A stretch of 45,287 bases of DNA from assembly GCA_016210055.1 (NCBI GenBank), contig JACQUZ010000030.1, positions 1 through 45,287 on the forward strand. The letters are read 5' to 3'. The notes beneath the pieces are model-generated. The model was not told the DNA's origin. It did not search any database and worked only from the letters and a program-made list of their open reading frames with translations. Positions 28,240 through 36,620 of this stretch are shown here, piece by piece (the first letter of the stretch is position 1; the number at the start of each line of letters is the position of its first letter). Both the position numbers and the translations under genes were made by a program. The DNA comes from Deltaproteobacteria bacterium. GTDB lineage: Bacteria; Myxococcota_A; Polyangia; Haliangiales; SHYZ01.

Positions 28240-28767
28240 CTACGCGAGCCTCTGCGCTCCGCGGGATGAGTCTACCTGCCCGAGCGACAGGGGAAGATCG
28301 AGTCGCTTGGCTAGGATAATGAGGTCGTCTCCTTGCCTATAAAAATCCGGAATACGCCCCACTTCCCTATACCCGAGCCGCGCGTAAAACGCCCGAGCTG
28401 CGCCATAGGCCTCGAGCTTGGAGGTCTCGACCCGCACCGTCCGCATGCCCGCACCAAGGAGCTCGGCCTCCATGGCCAACACCAAGCGGGTGCCAACTCC
28501 ACGGCCTCTCGCTTGGCGGTGGGTCGCGAGCCAATAGAGGTCGCAGGTCGCTTGGGTCATCGGCGTGCGGCCGAAGCAAGCGTAGCCAACGACCAGTGCG
28601 GCATCGTCTTCACAGACCAGCGCCCGGTAGTCCCCTTCTGGGTCCCTGATCGCAGAGTCGATGAGCTCCATGGCCACCTGGACCTCTTCCTCCACGAAGG
28701 TTTCGTCAGATCGGAGAAGATCGGCGACAAAGGAGTGGTCAGGCGGCGCGAGCCTTCTGGTGCGCAT
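28240..28767 (-). CDS. GNAT-family N-acetyltransferase
   Basis: The 175-residue protein has the GNAT fold. Its acetyl-CoA pyrophosphate loop is QARGRGVGTRLVLAMEAEL, followed by VRVETSKLEAYGAARAFYARLGYREVG, the usual C-terminal helix and strand. The substrate is unknown. ATG 28767 has GGGAGAG about 8 bases upstream. A longer frame to 28875 overlaps the ATP-grasp gene and is not family-like. The start lies 29 bases inside the 3' end of the ATP-grasp gene, which implies translational coupling and perhaps a shared substrate. Confidence 0.9.
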   Translation of the reverse strand: MRTRRLAPPDHSFVADLLRSDETFVEEEVQVAMELIDSAIRDPEGDYRALVCEDDAALVVGYACFGRTPMTQATCDLYWLATHRQARGRGVGTRLVLAMEAELLGAGMRTVRVETSKLEAYGAARAFYARLGYREVGRIPDFYRQGDDLIILAKRLDLPLSLGQVDSSRGAQRLA

Positions 28768-29848
28768 GGAGGTGTCTCTCCCAAGCGATTTCGCAAATTC
28801 GCCCAATGAGCTGCGGAAAAGACATCCCTGCGGCGCGGGCGGCGCGGGCCACGCCAGCCCCTGGGCTGATGTCACAGTTTGGGTTCACGTCGATGACGTA
28901 GGGCGTGCCATCGTCGGCCACGCGGAAGTCCACGCGCCCGTAGTCTCTGAGCTCGAGGGCTCGAAACGCCGCAATCGCGGTTCGCTCAATCGACTGCCGC
29001 CACGACTCTGGGAGATCGCGCACCGGAACCGGCGTCGTGCCCGCGTATTCCGGGGAGCTCTCGTCCCACTTGGCCGCGTACGACACGATCTTGGGGCGCC
29101 CCGAGGGCATGAGGGAGAAGTCGATCTCGTGAAACGGCAGCGGAACCAGCGGGTCATTGCCTAGAAGCGTCACGTAGACTTCACGACCCTCGACATAGCG
29201 CTCGATGAGCACGGGCTGCTCGAACTCGTCGAGAAGCGCCCGTACCCGCTTGACCAGCGCGCGACGATTCCACACCACGTTCTCATCCTTGATGCCGACC
29301 GATGCGTCCTCTCGCGAGAGCTTTACGAACAGGGGGTACGGGAGATCGACACCCGCCGCGTCCTTGGCGCGCTCCACCGTGCACGAGGCGGGGGTCGGGA
29401 CACCTCGCGAGCGCAAGATGTCCTTTGCCTTTGGCTTGTGAAGGCAAAGCCCTAGGGCCATGGAGCCCGAACCGGTGTACGGAATGCCGAGCATCTCCAG
29501 CACGGCGGGCATCACGATCTCGTTCGTGGAGTCTTGCGCCAAGCTCTCGGTCAAGTTGAACACGAGGTCCGGCGACAGCCGCCTCACGGTCTCCACGCAT
29601 TGCGCGATGTCCCGCCCCTCGACTCCCAAGATCTCCGCCTGGAAGCCAAAGTTCGTGATGGCGTCGCGCACGTCGAAGGCGGCTCGCGCCACTTCGCTTC
29701 GATCACGACCAGCAACGCCGGGCGGCGGCGGCACGGGATCGTAATCGCAGTTATAGAGAACGATGACCTTTCGTACCGCCCGACCTGCTGCGACCTTAAG
29801 AGGCTCGTTTCCCATGCATCCCGCGATGAATAATCCCTGTAACTCCAT
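28739..29848 (-). CDS. D-Ala-D-Ala-ligase-like ATP-grasp enzyme
   Basis: The 369-residue protein is an ATP-grasp ligase of the D-Ala-D-Ala ligase type. Family segments are DLVFNLTESLAQDS, IPYTGSGSMALGLCLHKPKAK, LFVKLSREDASVGI, LIERYVEGREVYV and RVDFRVADDGTPYVIDVNPN. The last differs from a true Ddl, which has EVNT followed by PGMT, so the substrate is probably not D-Ala-D-Ala. A separate true ddl is at 32720. Start 29848 is one base after the lipB stop, with AGG too close to the ATG; an ATG at 29815 is an alternative. It overlaps the GNAT gene and may form an amino acid-ligated product that GNAT acetylates (inference). Confidence 0.88.
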   Translation of the reverse strand: MELQGLFIAGCMGNEPLKVAAGRAVRKVIVLYNCDYDPVPPPPGVAGRDRSEVARAAFDVRDAITNFGFQAEILGVEGRDIAQCVETVRRLSPDLVFNLTESLAQDSTNEIVMPAVLEMLGIPYTGSGSMALGLCLHKPKAKDILRSRGVPTPASCTVERAKDAAGVDLPYPLFVKLSREDASVGIKDENVVWNRRALVKRVRALLDEFEQPVLIERYVEGREVYVTLLGNDPLVPLPFHEIDFSLMPSGRPKIVSYAAKWDESSPEYAGTTPVPVRDLPESWRQSIERTAIAAFRALELRDYGRVDFRVADDGTPYVIDVNPNCDISPGAGVARAARAAGMSFPQLIGRICEIAWERHLHAHQKARAA

Positions 29849-29849
29849 C

Positions 29850-30518
29850 CTAGCGAGCCAGCATTCGATCGCAAGAGCAAAGGGGCGTTCGGCTCCATGA
29901 TCTGCACAGAGTTTCGGCGATGGACTTGCAGAGCTCCGGGAGAGGTGGCGGCTCGGAGGCGAGCTCCACGGCCATCGAGGTCACGCCTAGTGAGAGCCCG
30001 CAAGGGACGATGCATGCGAAGCTGGCGAGCGGCTCGATCGTCACGTTGAGTGCAAGCCCATGGATCGCGACACGCTGCCTCACGTGCACCCCACAGGCGG
30101 CGATCTTCGCCTTCTTGACCCAGACTCCGGCAGGATCCCTCCGCCACTCCGCGGCGATGCCGTGCTGGGCGAGCACCGAGGCGACGCTGGTCCCGACGGT
30201 CACCACGTGATCCAGGACGCCAGCGCGCAAGCGCACCACGGGATAGACGACGAGCTGGCCAGGACCGTGGTACGTGACGTCGCCTCCCCGGCTCGAGCTC
30301 ACGACCTCGATACCACGCGCCCGGAGGTCATTCGCGGGAAGAAGCACGTGCCTTTGGTCGGCGGACCGCCCTAGGGTAATGACCGGCTCGTGCTCTACAA
30401 ATAGAACGTGCTCCGCGGTCTCGTCTCCGGCGAGGATCCGCTCCCGCAGGGCCTCTTGGATCTCCCACACTGGGCGATAAGGTGCGCGCCCGAGAAAGGT
30501 CCAGCGGAGTGGTTGCAT
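29850..30518 (-). CDS. lipB: Octanoyl-[ACP]:protein N-octanoyltransferase LipB
   Basis: The 222-residue protein transfers octanoyl groups from ACP to lipoyl domains. The family motif SSRGGDVTYHGPGQLVVYP is at about 75-93. The catalytic Lys138 is in KKAKIAAC and the acyl-accepting Cys173 is in VPCGLSLGV. The length is normal. It starts 27 bases after the HARE-HTH gene stop and abuts the ATP-grasp gene. No lipA is present in this window. Confidence 0.95.
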   Translation of the reverse strand: MQPLRWTFLGRAPYRPVWEIQEALRERILAGDETAEHVLFVEHEPVITLGRSADQRHVLLPANDLRARGIEVVSSSRGGDVTYHGPGQLVVYPVVRLRAGVLDHVVTVGTSVASVLAQHGIAAEWRRDPAGVWVKKAKIAACGVHVRQRVAIHGLALNVTIEPLASFACIVPCGLSLGVTSMAVELASEPPPLPELCKSIAETLCRSWSRTPLCSCDRMLAR

Positions 30519-30545
30519 GGGCCAAGAACGTGGCGAGCCGTTGGA

Positions 30546-32489
30546 TCAGCTTTCGCCCAAGAGCTCTGCAAAGAAGTCGGGATCCAAGTACGCCACGGGG
30601 AGAGCCATGCGAATGACGCCGATGCCATTCCGCATGAGCTCCTCGGCGAGCGAGTCCCCGTCGCAGAGCCTCACCGGAACCCCGCGCACGAGGAGCTCGC
30701 GAGCTGCGTCGGGACCGAGCGGCGCGGCGCTATACAGTAGACCCTCGTCGAGTTGCTTTGCCGTCACCCCAGCCCGAAGCTCACCGATCGCACGACGTGA
30801 CAGCTCGCTGTCCCCAGCGCGCACTCCGATTAAGACTCGGCGAGAAGCTCCACCGCTCACGTCCACGGCGGCGAGGTAGCTCGTCTGGTCGACGCGCTTG
30901 ATCCTCTCGAGGGATTGAAACCCCGTGCGCTCCAGGTATATGCGGACCACTTGTTCCAGGGCTGAGAGCGGCAGATTCGCGAGACGCCGGCGCAGCGTGC
31001 CCCGCATGACCGAGTGGAAAGAGGCCGCGCGCTCTGCGAGCGCATCTTCTTCTCGGGCGAGCTCGTCCTCAAGGCGAGCGGTCGCCACCGAGAACAGGCC
31101 GCTCCCTTGCGATTTTGTCCGCGGCCGAAGCCCCCTCGCCTGCCTGCTCCGGATGTCGTCGAGGAGCGCGATCTTCATCGGTTTCCAAAGCTCCTCGGCA
31201 CTCCCCGTGGCGAGCTTGCGCTTGATGGCCATGGCCGCGAGCTGCCTGGCGTGAACCGGGCGCGGGTCGGGAATGGCGCGGAGCATCTTGTAGCCGATGT
31301 CGGCCAGGACGGCACCGGCGGGATCCGGCGCGAGGGTGGGTACCGGCGCGGGTACCGGCGTGGGTGCAAGCGCGGGTGCAAGCGCGGGTACCGGCGCGGG
31401 TGCAAGCGCGGGTACCGGCGCGGGTGCAAGCGTGGGTACCGGCGCGGGTGCAAGCGCGGGTACCGGCGTGGGTGCAAGCGCGGGTACCGGCGTGGGTGCA
31501 AGCGCGGGTACCACGCTTTCCGCGGGCTCCGACTCGGCACGGCGGGTGGAACGCTGGGATGGCTGGGCCTTTTGGGTCCTGCGAGCATCCTGCGGCCGCG
31601 CCGCGAGCTCTGGGCGGCCTGGAGCTCGCGGCTCCGCCCTGGCTGGCTCCTTTGGCGATGACCGGGGCTCCTGCCGTCGCTCCTTGTCCTTGCCGCGCCG
31701 CCTCCGACGGTGATCCCGGTCCCGCCCCGCTTGGATTTCCTGAAGCATGGGACGGTCCTCGTCGGGCGTCCGGTGGTCGACGTGTTCCCCGAGAGAGGGC
31801 GTGCTCACGTGTGTCCCCAGCTCCTCGGCGTAGTCGCGCTCGAGCTCCTCGGCGCTGGGGATCTCCAAGGGTGCGCGACGTCGCGCGTGGGCGGTTGTGG
31901 GCACGAGCAAGTCGAGGTCAATCGGCGCCGCGAGAGCCTCTGCCTCGGCGGCGAGACGCTCGGCGATGATGGCTTCCTCCGGCGTGCCCTCTTCGACCAT
32001 CGCATCGATCACAGGATCGCCAAAGGCGGGCATGGTGGGAGCGCCTTCCTCAGGTGGGCCAAGGGGGAGCTCGCCCTGCGCGATGCTCGGGGCCACAGGT
32101 CCGCCGCGCCCACGCCCCCTGCGCCTGCGGCGACGCTTTGTGGGCGTCATCTCTCCCGTGGGGAACGATGCCGGGTCCGAATTGCCCTCATTCTTTTTCG
32201 AGTTTTCCGGGTCTTTCAATACCGAGTCCTTGTCGTGGAGCTTGCGCGGCAGGCTCTTGGAATTTGGGTTCCTGGGATTAAGACCGAAGACACCGGGGGA
32301 CACCCGCACCAAGAGTGACGCAGGGCCTTTCTTGGCCTCCTGCGCCAGGCGAACCTGCATGGTGTGCTCGGGGGTGCGCCCGACGTGGGACAATAGGTCT
32401 TGCTGAATGGCCTTTTGGGCCAGGTCTTTGAAATGCAGCGGCCTGCCTGCTTTTTTCAGCAGCTCGATAGCCGCTTCCAAGAACGTCAT
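30546..32489 (-). CDS. HARE-HTH protein with Mrr-like C-terminal domain
   Basis: The 647-residue protein begins with a HARE-HTH winged-helix domain (about 1-75: MTFLEAAIELLKKAGRPLHF, later QVRLAQEAKKGPASLLVRV and VFGLNPRN). A long Lys/Arg/Glu-rich and Pro-rich linker follows, with an octapeptide repeat of the ALAPxPVP type. The C-terminal part (about 500-647) resembles the Mrr restriction-endonuclease fold: VRIYLERTGFQSLERI, DQTSYLAAVDV, VLIGVRAG. The expected DG(I/D)D and QxK catalytic residues appear replaced, so catalysis may be lost. HARE-HTH domains are known to be fused to restriction-like nucleases. It starts the lipB-containing operon and diverges from ddl. Confidence 0.75.
   Translation of the reverse strand: MTFLEAAIELLKKAGRPLHFKDLAQKAIQQDLLSHVGRTPEHTMQVRLAQEAKKGPASLLVRVSPGVFGLNPRNPNSKSLPRKLHDKDSVLKDPENSKKNEGNSDPASFPTGEMTPTKRRRRRRGRGRGGPVAPSIAQGELPLGPPEEGAPTMPAFGDPVIDAMVEEGTPEEAIIAERLAAEAEALAAPIDLDLLVPTTAHARRRAPLEIPSAEELERDYAEELGTHVSTPSLGEHVDHRTPDEDRPMLQEIQAGRDRDHRRRRRGKDKERRQEPRSSPKEPARAEPRAPGRPELAARPQDARRTQKAQPSQRSTRRAESEPAESVVPALAPTPVPALAPTPVPALAPAPVPTLAPAPVPALAPAPVPALAPALAPTPVPAPVPTLAPDPAGAVLADIGYKMLRAIPDPRPVHARQLAAMAIKRKLATGSAEELWKPMKIALLDDIRSRQARGLRPRTKSQGSGLFSVATARLEDELAREEDALAERAASFHSVMRGTLRRRLANLPLSALEQVVRIYLERTGFQSLERIKRVDQTSYLAAVDVSGGASRRVLIGVRAGDSELSRRAIGELRAGVTAKQLDEGLLYSAAPLGPDAARELLVRGVPVRLCDGDSLAEELMRNGIGVIRMALPVAYLDPDFFAELLGES
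31336..31512 (-). repeat. 24-bp tandem coding repeat (Pro/Ala-rich linker)
   Basis: About six to seven near-perfect 24-bp units run through 31336-31512, each with GGTACCGGC and GGGTGCAAGC cores. On the minus strand they code for an eight-residue unit, ALAPxPVP, in the linker of the HARE-HTH protein. Some units differ by G/T swaps only, and one 12-bp half-unit is present. Such repeats expand and contract easily, so the linker length may vary between strains. Confidence 0.9.
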
Positions 32490-32583
32490 GTTGGGTGCCT
32501 AGGAGGTTCTCTATCAGATTGCCCGAGATTGGGCACAAGTGGCTTTACCGCGTGGCCGAGGGCGCGTCAAGGAGTGATGATGT

Positions 32584-32600
32584 TGGGCGGGTCCCGCCCA
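32584..32600. promoter_or_regulatory. 17-bp palindrome between HARE-HTH and ddl
   Basis: TGGGCGGG-T-CCCGCCCA is an 8-bp perfect inverted repeat around one central base, in the 230-bp region between the divergent genes. It could be an operator for a dimeric regulator of either gene. A smaller inverted repeat, TGCCC-GAGATT-GGGCA, lies about 50 bases away at about 32523-32538. I see no clear -10 or -35 boxes in the rest of this gap. Confidence 0.4.
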
Positions 32601-32719
32601 GTCGGCGCCCAGCCCGCAAAAACTTGCCCCCACGACCAAGCGCCCGTAGCTTCGGAAGAACAATGCGCGGAGATGTCCCTCTGGACGGTGCCGGCAATCC
32701 ACTCCTTTCACAGGCGTTC

Positions 32720-33718
32720 ATGAACAAGCGCATCGGCGTCCTCTTTGGTGGCTTGTCGTCCGAGCGGGACCTGTCGCTGCGCACCGGAGAGGCGGTCTCC
32801 GCCGTGCTGGAAGAGCGCGGATACATGGTCCAGCGCATCTTTGTCGATCGAGACATAGACCTGCTCCTGCGCCAGGCGCGGATCGACGTCGCCTTCGTGG
32901 CCTTGCATGGCCGCTTCGGCGAAGACGGTTGCGTGCAGGGGCTCCTCGAGCTCCTCGGCATCCCCTATACGGGATCGGACGTTCTCGCCTCGGCGCTGGC
33001 CATGAACAAGGCCAGGGCAAAGGAGGTCTTTCGCCTCCACAACCTGCCAACGCCTGCATGTTATGTGGTCCAGCGCCAGAGCTCCGACACGGCGATCGCG
33101 GACCACACCCTCGGATTTCCGGCCGTGATCAAGCCGTGCCACCAGGGATCTTCCGTCGGGGTCTCCATCGCCCATAACCGGGACGAGTTGGAGCTCGCCT
33201 TCGAAGAAGCGTTCCGGTTCGACGACGAGATCCTCGTGGAACGTCTCGCCTGTGGCAAGGAAGTCTCGGTCGCCATCCTCAACGATAGGGCGCTGGGCGC
33301 CATCGAGATCCTGCCCAGTCAGGGCTTTTACGACTTCAGCGCCAAGCACGTAGCTGGGGCGAGTGAGCACGTCATGCCCGCACGCCTCTCACCCGAGCGT
33401 TATCGAGGAGTCCTCACCCAGGCCCTCCTCGCTCACCGCGCGCTCGGTTGCTCCGGTGCCACCCGCGTGGACATGATCGTTTCCGACCGCCAAAACGAGT
33501 CGATCCTCGAAGTAAACACCATTCCGAGCATGACGCCCGGCGGTCTCTTCGCCCAGATCGCCCTCCATTCTGGGCTCGAGTTCGGCGACCTCGTCGAGGA
33601 AATCCTCGTCTCGGCACGCCTCGCAACCCTCGGAAGATGGCAAAACGAGCGGCGGATGGCCCGCAAGCCTTTCCCGGGCCCCGAGCGTCGAACCACCGGA
33701 ACGGCCGAACCGCATTAA
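32720..33718 (+). CDS. ddl: D-alanine-D-alanine ligase
   Basis: The 332-residue protein starts MNKRIGVLFGGLSSERDLSL, which is family-typical. It has FVALHGRFGEDGCVQGLLELL, IPYTGSDVLASALAMNKARAK, PAVIKPCHQGSSVGVSI and a C-terminal SILEVNTIPSMTPG. It makes D-Ala-D-Ala for peptidoglycan precursors in the cytosol. An in-frame ATG at 32663 has a purine-rich GGAAGAA ahead of it and could be the true start, adding 19 residues. The GT51 gene follows 20 bases downstream, so the two probably form an envelope operon. Confidence 0.95.
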   Translation: MNKRIGVLFGGLSSERDLSLRTGEAVSAVLEERGYMVQRIFVDRDIDLLLRQARIDVAFVALHGRFGEDGCVQGLLELLGIPYTGSDVLASALAMNKARAKEVFRLHNLPTPACYVVQRQSSDTAIADHTLGFPAVIKPCHQGSSVGVSIAHNRDELELAFEEAFRFDDEILVERLACGKEVSVAILNDRALGAIEILPSQGFYDFSAKHVAGASEHVMPARLSPERYRGVLTQALLAHRALGCSGATRVDMIVSDRQNESILEVNTIPSMTPGGLFAQIALHSGLEFGDLVEEILVSARLATLGRWQNERRMARKPFPGPERRTTGTAEPH

Positions 33719-33737
33719 CCGCATCGGGTGTAATGTA

Positions 33738-35837
33738 GTGCTCGGCATGCACGCGGCACGGCCCAAGGCCATGCAGGCACCCAAGACCTTCGCGCGCTTG
33801 TCCGCGCTGGCGCTCGTCGCGACCCTGCTTCCGTGGGCGCTAAACCACCACGTGCGCAAGGTGATTCGGACCCGCGTCGCGCCCGCGCTGACCCGTACCG
33901 TCGGCGAAGAGGTCACCATCGGGGACGCCGAGCTGGCGCTCCTCGGCACGCTCCGTCTCTCCGAAGTCCGCGTCGGCACCCTCCTCCATGCCCGAGCCAT
34001 GGAAGGCTCGGTGGGGCTCGCCCACCTCATGCGCGGCGCCTTCGTCGCCGACGAGATCCGAGTGGAGCGGCCCAAGGTCATGGCCCGGGTAACGCCGAGC
34101 GGCACGCTCGACGCGACGCGGATCCTCACGCGCGTCCGCGACGCACGCAGGCTCCAGGGCAGCTCCAAGCGAGGTCGTTCCGCGGTGGCCCGCCCCACAG
34201 CCGCACCAACGTCCCACCTGAGGCGCATCATCGTCACCGACGGAGAGCTCGTGATGACGGTGGACCAGCGGGGGGAGATCCGCGCCCGTGAGGTCGAGCT
34301 TCACCCACAAGAGGGCGGCGTTCGCGTGGTCGCCGCTGGGGTCTCGCTCGCGCTTCGTTATGGGCCATGGCAAGCCAGGGCGACCTTCGCGCGGACTGGG
34401 TTCGACGTCACCATCCCCGAGCTACGCGTGGGCCGCGCCGCCATGGACGGCGGTCGGGTGACGCTCGTGTCGGAGGGCGGTTCCCAGGTTGACCTCTCGC
34501 GAGCCGTGGTATCCCGCGCCGAAGCTCCCCAAGACCTCACCCGTCTCGAAGCCCACCTGGCGGACACCGGTGAGAAGGTCAAGTTCCAAGTCCTCGCGCA
34601 GCCAGGCTCGTCCCTCAACGTCGATGGGGAGCTGCCCATGTTTCCGATCGCCATTCTCGCCCCTGCCCTCCCCGCCTGGGTCGATGCCAAAGGAGCACGA
34701 GCGGGCGGCAGGTTCTCGGCAAGATATGATCGAGTATCGGGTGACCTCTTCGTCTCCATGGCCGCCGACCTCAAGGACCTAGAGCTCGCACACAGGCTCT
34801 TGTCCCCGAGGCCGGTCCCCGTGGAAGGAAAGGTCCAGGTGGATGGAAGCGTTCACGTTCCATCGTTTCCGTCGGGCCCACGACGCGGCACGTTCCGGTT
34901 TTCGACTGGGTCGGTCAGTCTCGAAGCGGACGTGGATTTTGCAACGGACGAGCACGGCAGCACGCAACGCGGTCACGTGGTCGCGACCCTCCCAGAAACG
35001 CCATGCATCGCCGTGATTTCGGCGATTCCTCGCCCGCTTCGCGAAAAGCTCGATGGGCTGGACGTGACCGGCACCTTGCGAGGGCGGGCCGAGGTCGGCT
35101 TTGACCTCGAGCGGCCAGACGAAGCTCTTCTGGACGTGGATCTCGACGTGGGCTGCAACGTGCTCAAGGATGCCGTGTTCGCCCATGTCCCGGCGCTGGA
35201 ACAACCGTTCACCCATGTATTTCCGAGCGACGAAAGGCGCGTCATGGGAAAAGGCGATCCCGCGTTCGTCCCCCTTTCGCGACTGCCCTCCCACGTCACG
35301 TCCGCCTTCGTTGCCGGCGAGGACGCGCGCTTCTTCTCCCACCAAGGATTCGATGAAGAACAGCTTCGGCGCTCCCTGGCGATCAACCTCGCAAGCCGCC
35401 GGGTTGAGAGGGGAGGCTCTACCATCTCCCAGCAGCTCGTCAAGAACCTCTACCTCTCCCGGGAGCGGACCCTCACGCGCAAGCTCTTGGAAGCGGTTCT
35501 CACGTGGAGGCTCGAATCTCTCGTTTCGAAGCGAAGGATCCTCGAGGTCTACTTGAACATCATCGAGCTGGGCGACGGCGTGTACGGCATAGGGCCCGCG
35601 GCGAAGCGGTGGTTCGGCAAGGAACCTGAAAAGCTGACCGTCGCGGAAGCCGCATTTCTTGCAGCGCTTACCCCAGCGCCGCTCTCCACCGAGAAACGCC
35701 TGCGCAAGGCCGGCGCGCTCGACTCCCAGGCGCAAAAGCGCGTGGAGGCCGTGCTCCGCTCGATGCGGGTAAACCGCCTCTTGGACAAGGAGGCCCACGC
35801 CAGGGCGAAAGCAGAACGTATCGAGATCCGCCTGTGA
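33738..35837 (+). CDS. AsmA-like/GT51 peptidoglycan glycosyltransferase fusion
   Basis: The 699-residue protein has an N-terminal membrane anchor (about 18-35), then about 460 residues of beta-rich sequence resembling AsmA/DUF748-type envelope proteins (for example TIGDAELALLGTLRLSEVRV, RRIIVTDGELVM). The C-terminal third is a GT51 glycosyltransferase. Its motifs are GEDARFFSHQGFD (Glu528), GGSTISQQLVKNLYL, RKLLEAVLTW (Glu585) and KRRILEVYLNIIELGDGVYG. No transpeptidase motifs are seen. It should polymerise lipid II on the periplasmic side. GTG 33738 follows the ddl stop by 20 bases; ATGs at 33747 and 33768 are alternatives. Confidence 0.85.
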   Translation: MLGMHAARPKAMQAPKTFARLSALALVATLLPWALNHHVRKVIRTRVAPALTRTVGEEVTIGDAELALLGTLRLSEVRVGTLLHARAMEGSVGLAHLMRGAFVADEIRVERPKVMARVTPSGTLDATRILTRVRDARRLQGSSKRGRSAVARPTAAPTSHLRRIIVTDGELVMTVDQRGEIRAREVELHPQEGGVRVVAAGVSLALRYGPWQARATFARTGFDVTIPELRVGRAAMDGGRVTLVSEGGSQVDLSRAVVSRAEAPQDLTRLEAHLADTGEKVKFQVLAQPGSSLNVDGELPMFPIAILAPALPAWVDAKGARAGGRFSARYDRVSGDLFVSMAADLKDLELAHRLLSPRPVPVEGKVQVDGSVHVPSFPSGPRRGTFRFSTGSVSLEADVDFATDEHGSTQRGHVVATLPETPCIAVISAIPRPLREKLDGLDVTGTLRGRAEVGFDLERPDEALLDVDLDVGCNVLKDAVFAHVPALEQPFTHVFPSDERRVMGKGDPAFVPLSRLPSHVTSAFVAGEDARFFSHQGFDEEQLRRSLAINLASRRVERGGSTISQQLVKNLYLSRERTLTRKLLEAVLTWRLESLVSKRRILEVYLNIIELGDGVYGIGPAAKRWFGKEPEKLTVAEAAFLAALTPAPLSTEKRLRKAGALDSQAQKRVEAVLRSMRVNRLLDKEAHARAKAERIEIRL

Positions 35838-35840
35838 TTC

Positions 35841-36572
35841 TTAGACGCCCAGAAACAGCCGATTCCCGAAATTCCGCTCCAGGTCGGCAGCGTAGATGCG
35901 GTTGGCTGCCGCCTCGATGTCGTAGGGCACGCGCTTGAACTCCAGCACCCGCTCCATCGTGTCGTACACGACGTAACTCGCACGGTTGTCGTAGTCACGC
36001 GGCTGCCCGACCGACCCCACAGAGATGATGTACTTGAAGCCAGGTCGGATGACGAACTTGGGGGCGACCACCTCGAAGACCTCTTCCTTCGTGAGCGCGA
36101 ACGCCTTGCAGAGGTGAGAATGCCCGATGAACGTGATCTCGCCGAGCTGGTCCCACACCGGCAAGCAGCGCGCCGCTTGCTCGGGCGCAAAGATGTATTC
36201 GAACTCCTCGAGGTTTATCGGCGACCCGTGGCAGAAATACATGTCGCCGACGCGCCGCTCGTACGGGAGCGAGCGCAGCCATTCCATGTTGGCTGACGAC
36301 AAGGCCTGAGCGTGGAAATCGAGCGCCTGCCTGGCCGCGTCGTAGTAGTAGCTGTAGTCCATCCGTCCTGCCACGGCCGCATCGTGGTTCCCGAGGATCG
36401 TGAACTCCGCGAGCTCTCGGACGACATCGCAGCATTCGTTCGGCGAGCCACCATAGCCTACGGTGTCGCCGAGACAGGCGTGCATGTCCACGCGCTCGTT
36501 TTCAAGGGCCTTGACGACGGACGCCAATGCCTCGAGGTTCGCGTGGATGTCCGAGAGAATTCCGACCCTCAT
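35841..36572 (-). CDS. Calcineurin-like metallophosphoesterase
   Basis: The 243-residue protein has the full metallophosphoesterase metal set: Asp8-x-His10 in SDIHANLEAL, CLGDTVGYG, LGNHDAAV, a lone His in FCHGSP and GHSH in FIGHSHLCK. It is likely a cytosolic phosphodiesterase; the substrate is unknown. It resembles YfcE-like proteins and the DNA-repair-exonuclease-like group. The ATG at 36572 has GGCGGGAG just upstream. It lies 48 bases after the CpXC gene on the same strand. The 3' end is three bases from the convergent GT51 stop. Confidence 0.92.
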   Translation of the reverse strand: MRVGILSDIHANLEALASVVKALENERVDMHACLGDTVGYGGSPNECCDVVRELAEFTILGNHDAAVAGRMDYSYYYDAARQALDFHAQALSSANMEWLRSLPYERRVGDMYFCHGSPINLEEFEYIFAPEQAARCLPVWDQLGEITFIGHSHLCKAFALTKEEVFEVVAPKFVIRPGFKYIISVGSVGQPRDYDNRASYVVYDTMERVLEFKRVPYDIEAAANRIYAADLERNFGNRLFLGV

Positions 36573-36620
36573 GCTCCCGCCGACAAACAGGTTAACAGAA
36601 AACGGCGGAACACCTTAGCG

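Noticed and set aside
31336..31512. 24-bp repeat as a CRISPR array or regulatory repeat
   Set aside because: It is in frame and codes for a Pro/Ala linker, with no spacers.
34779..35798. 339-residue open frame opposite the GT51 domain
   Set aside because: The GT51 catalytic motifs lie on the plus strand; the antisense translation has no features.
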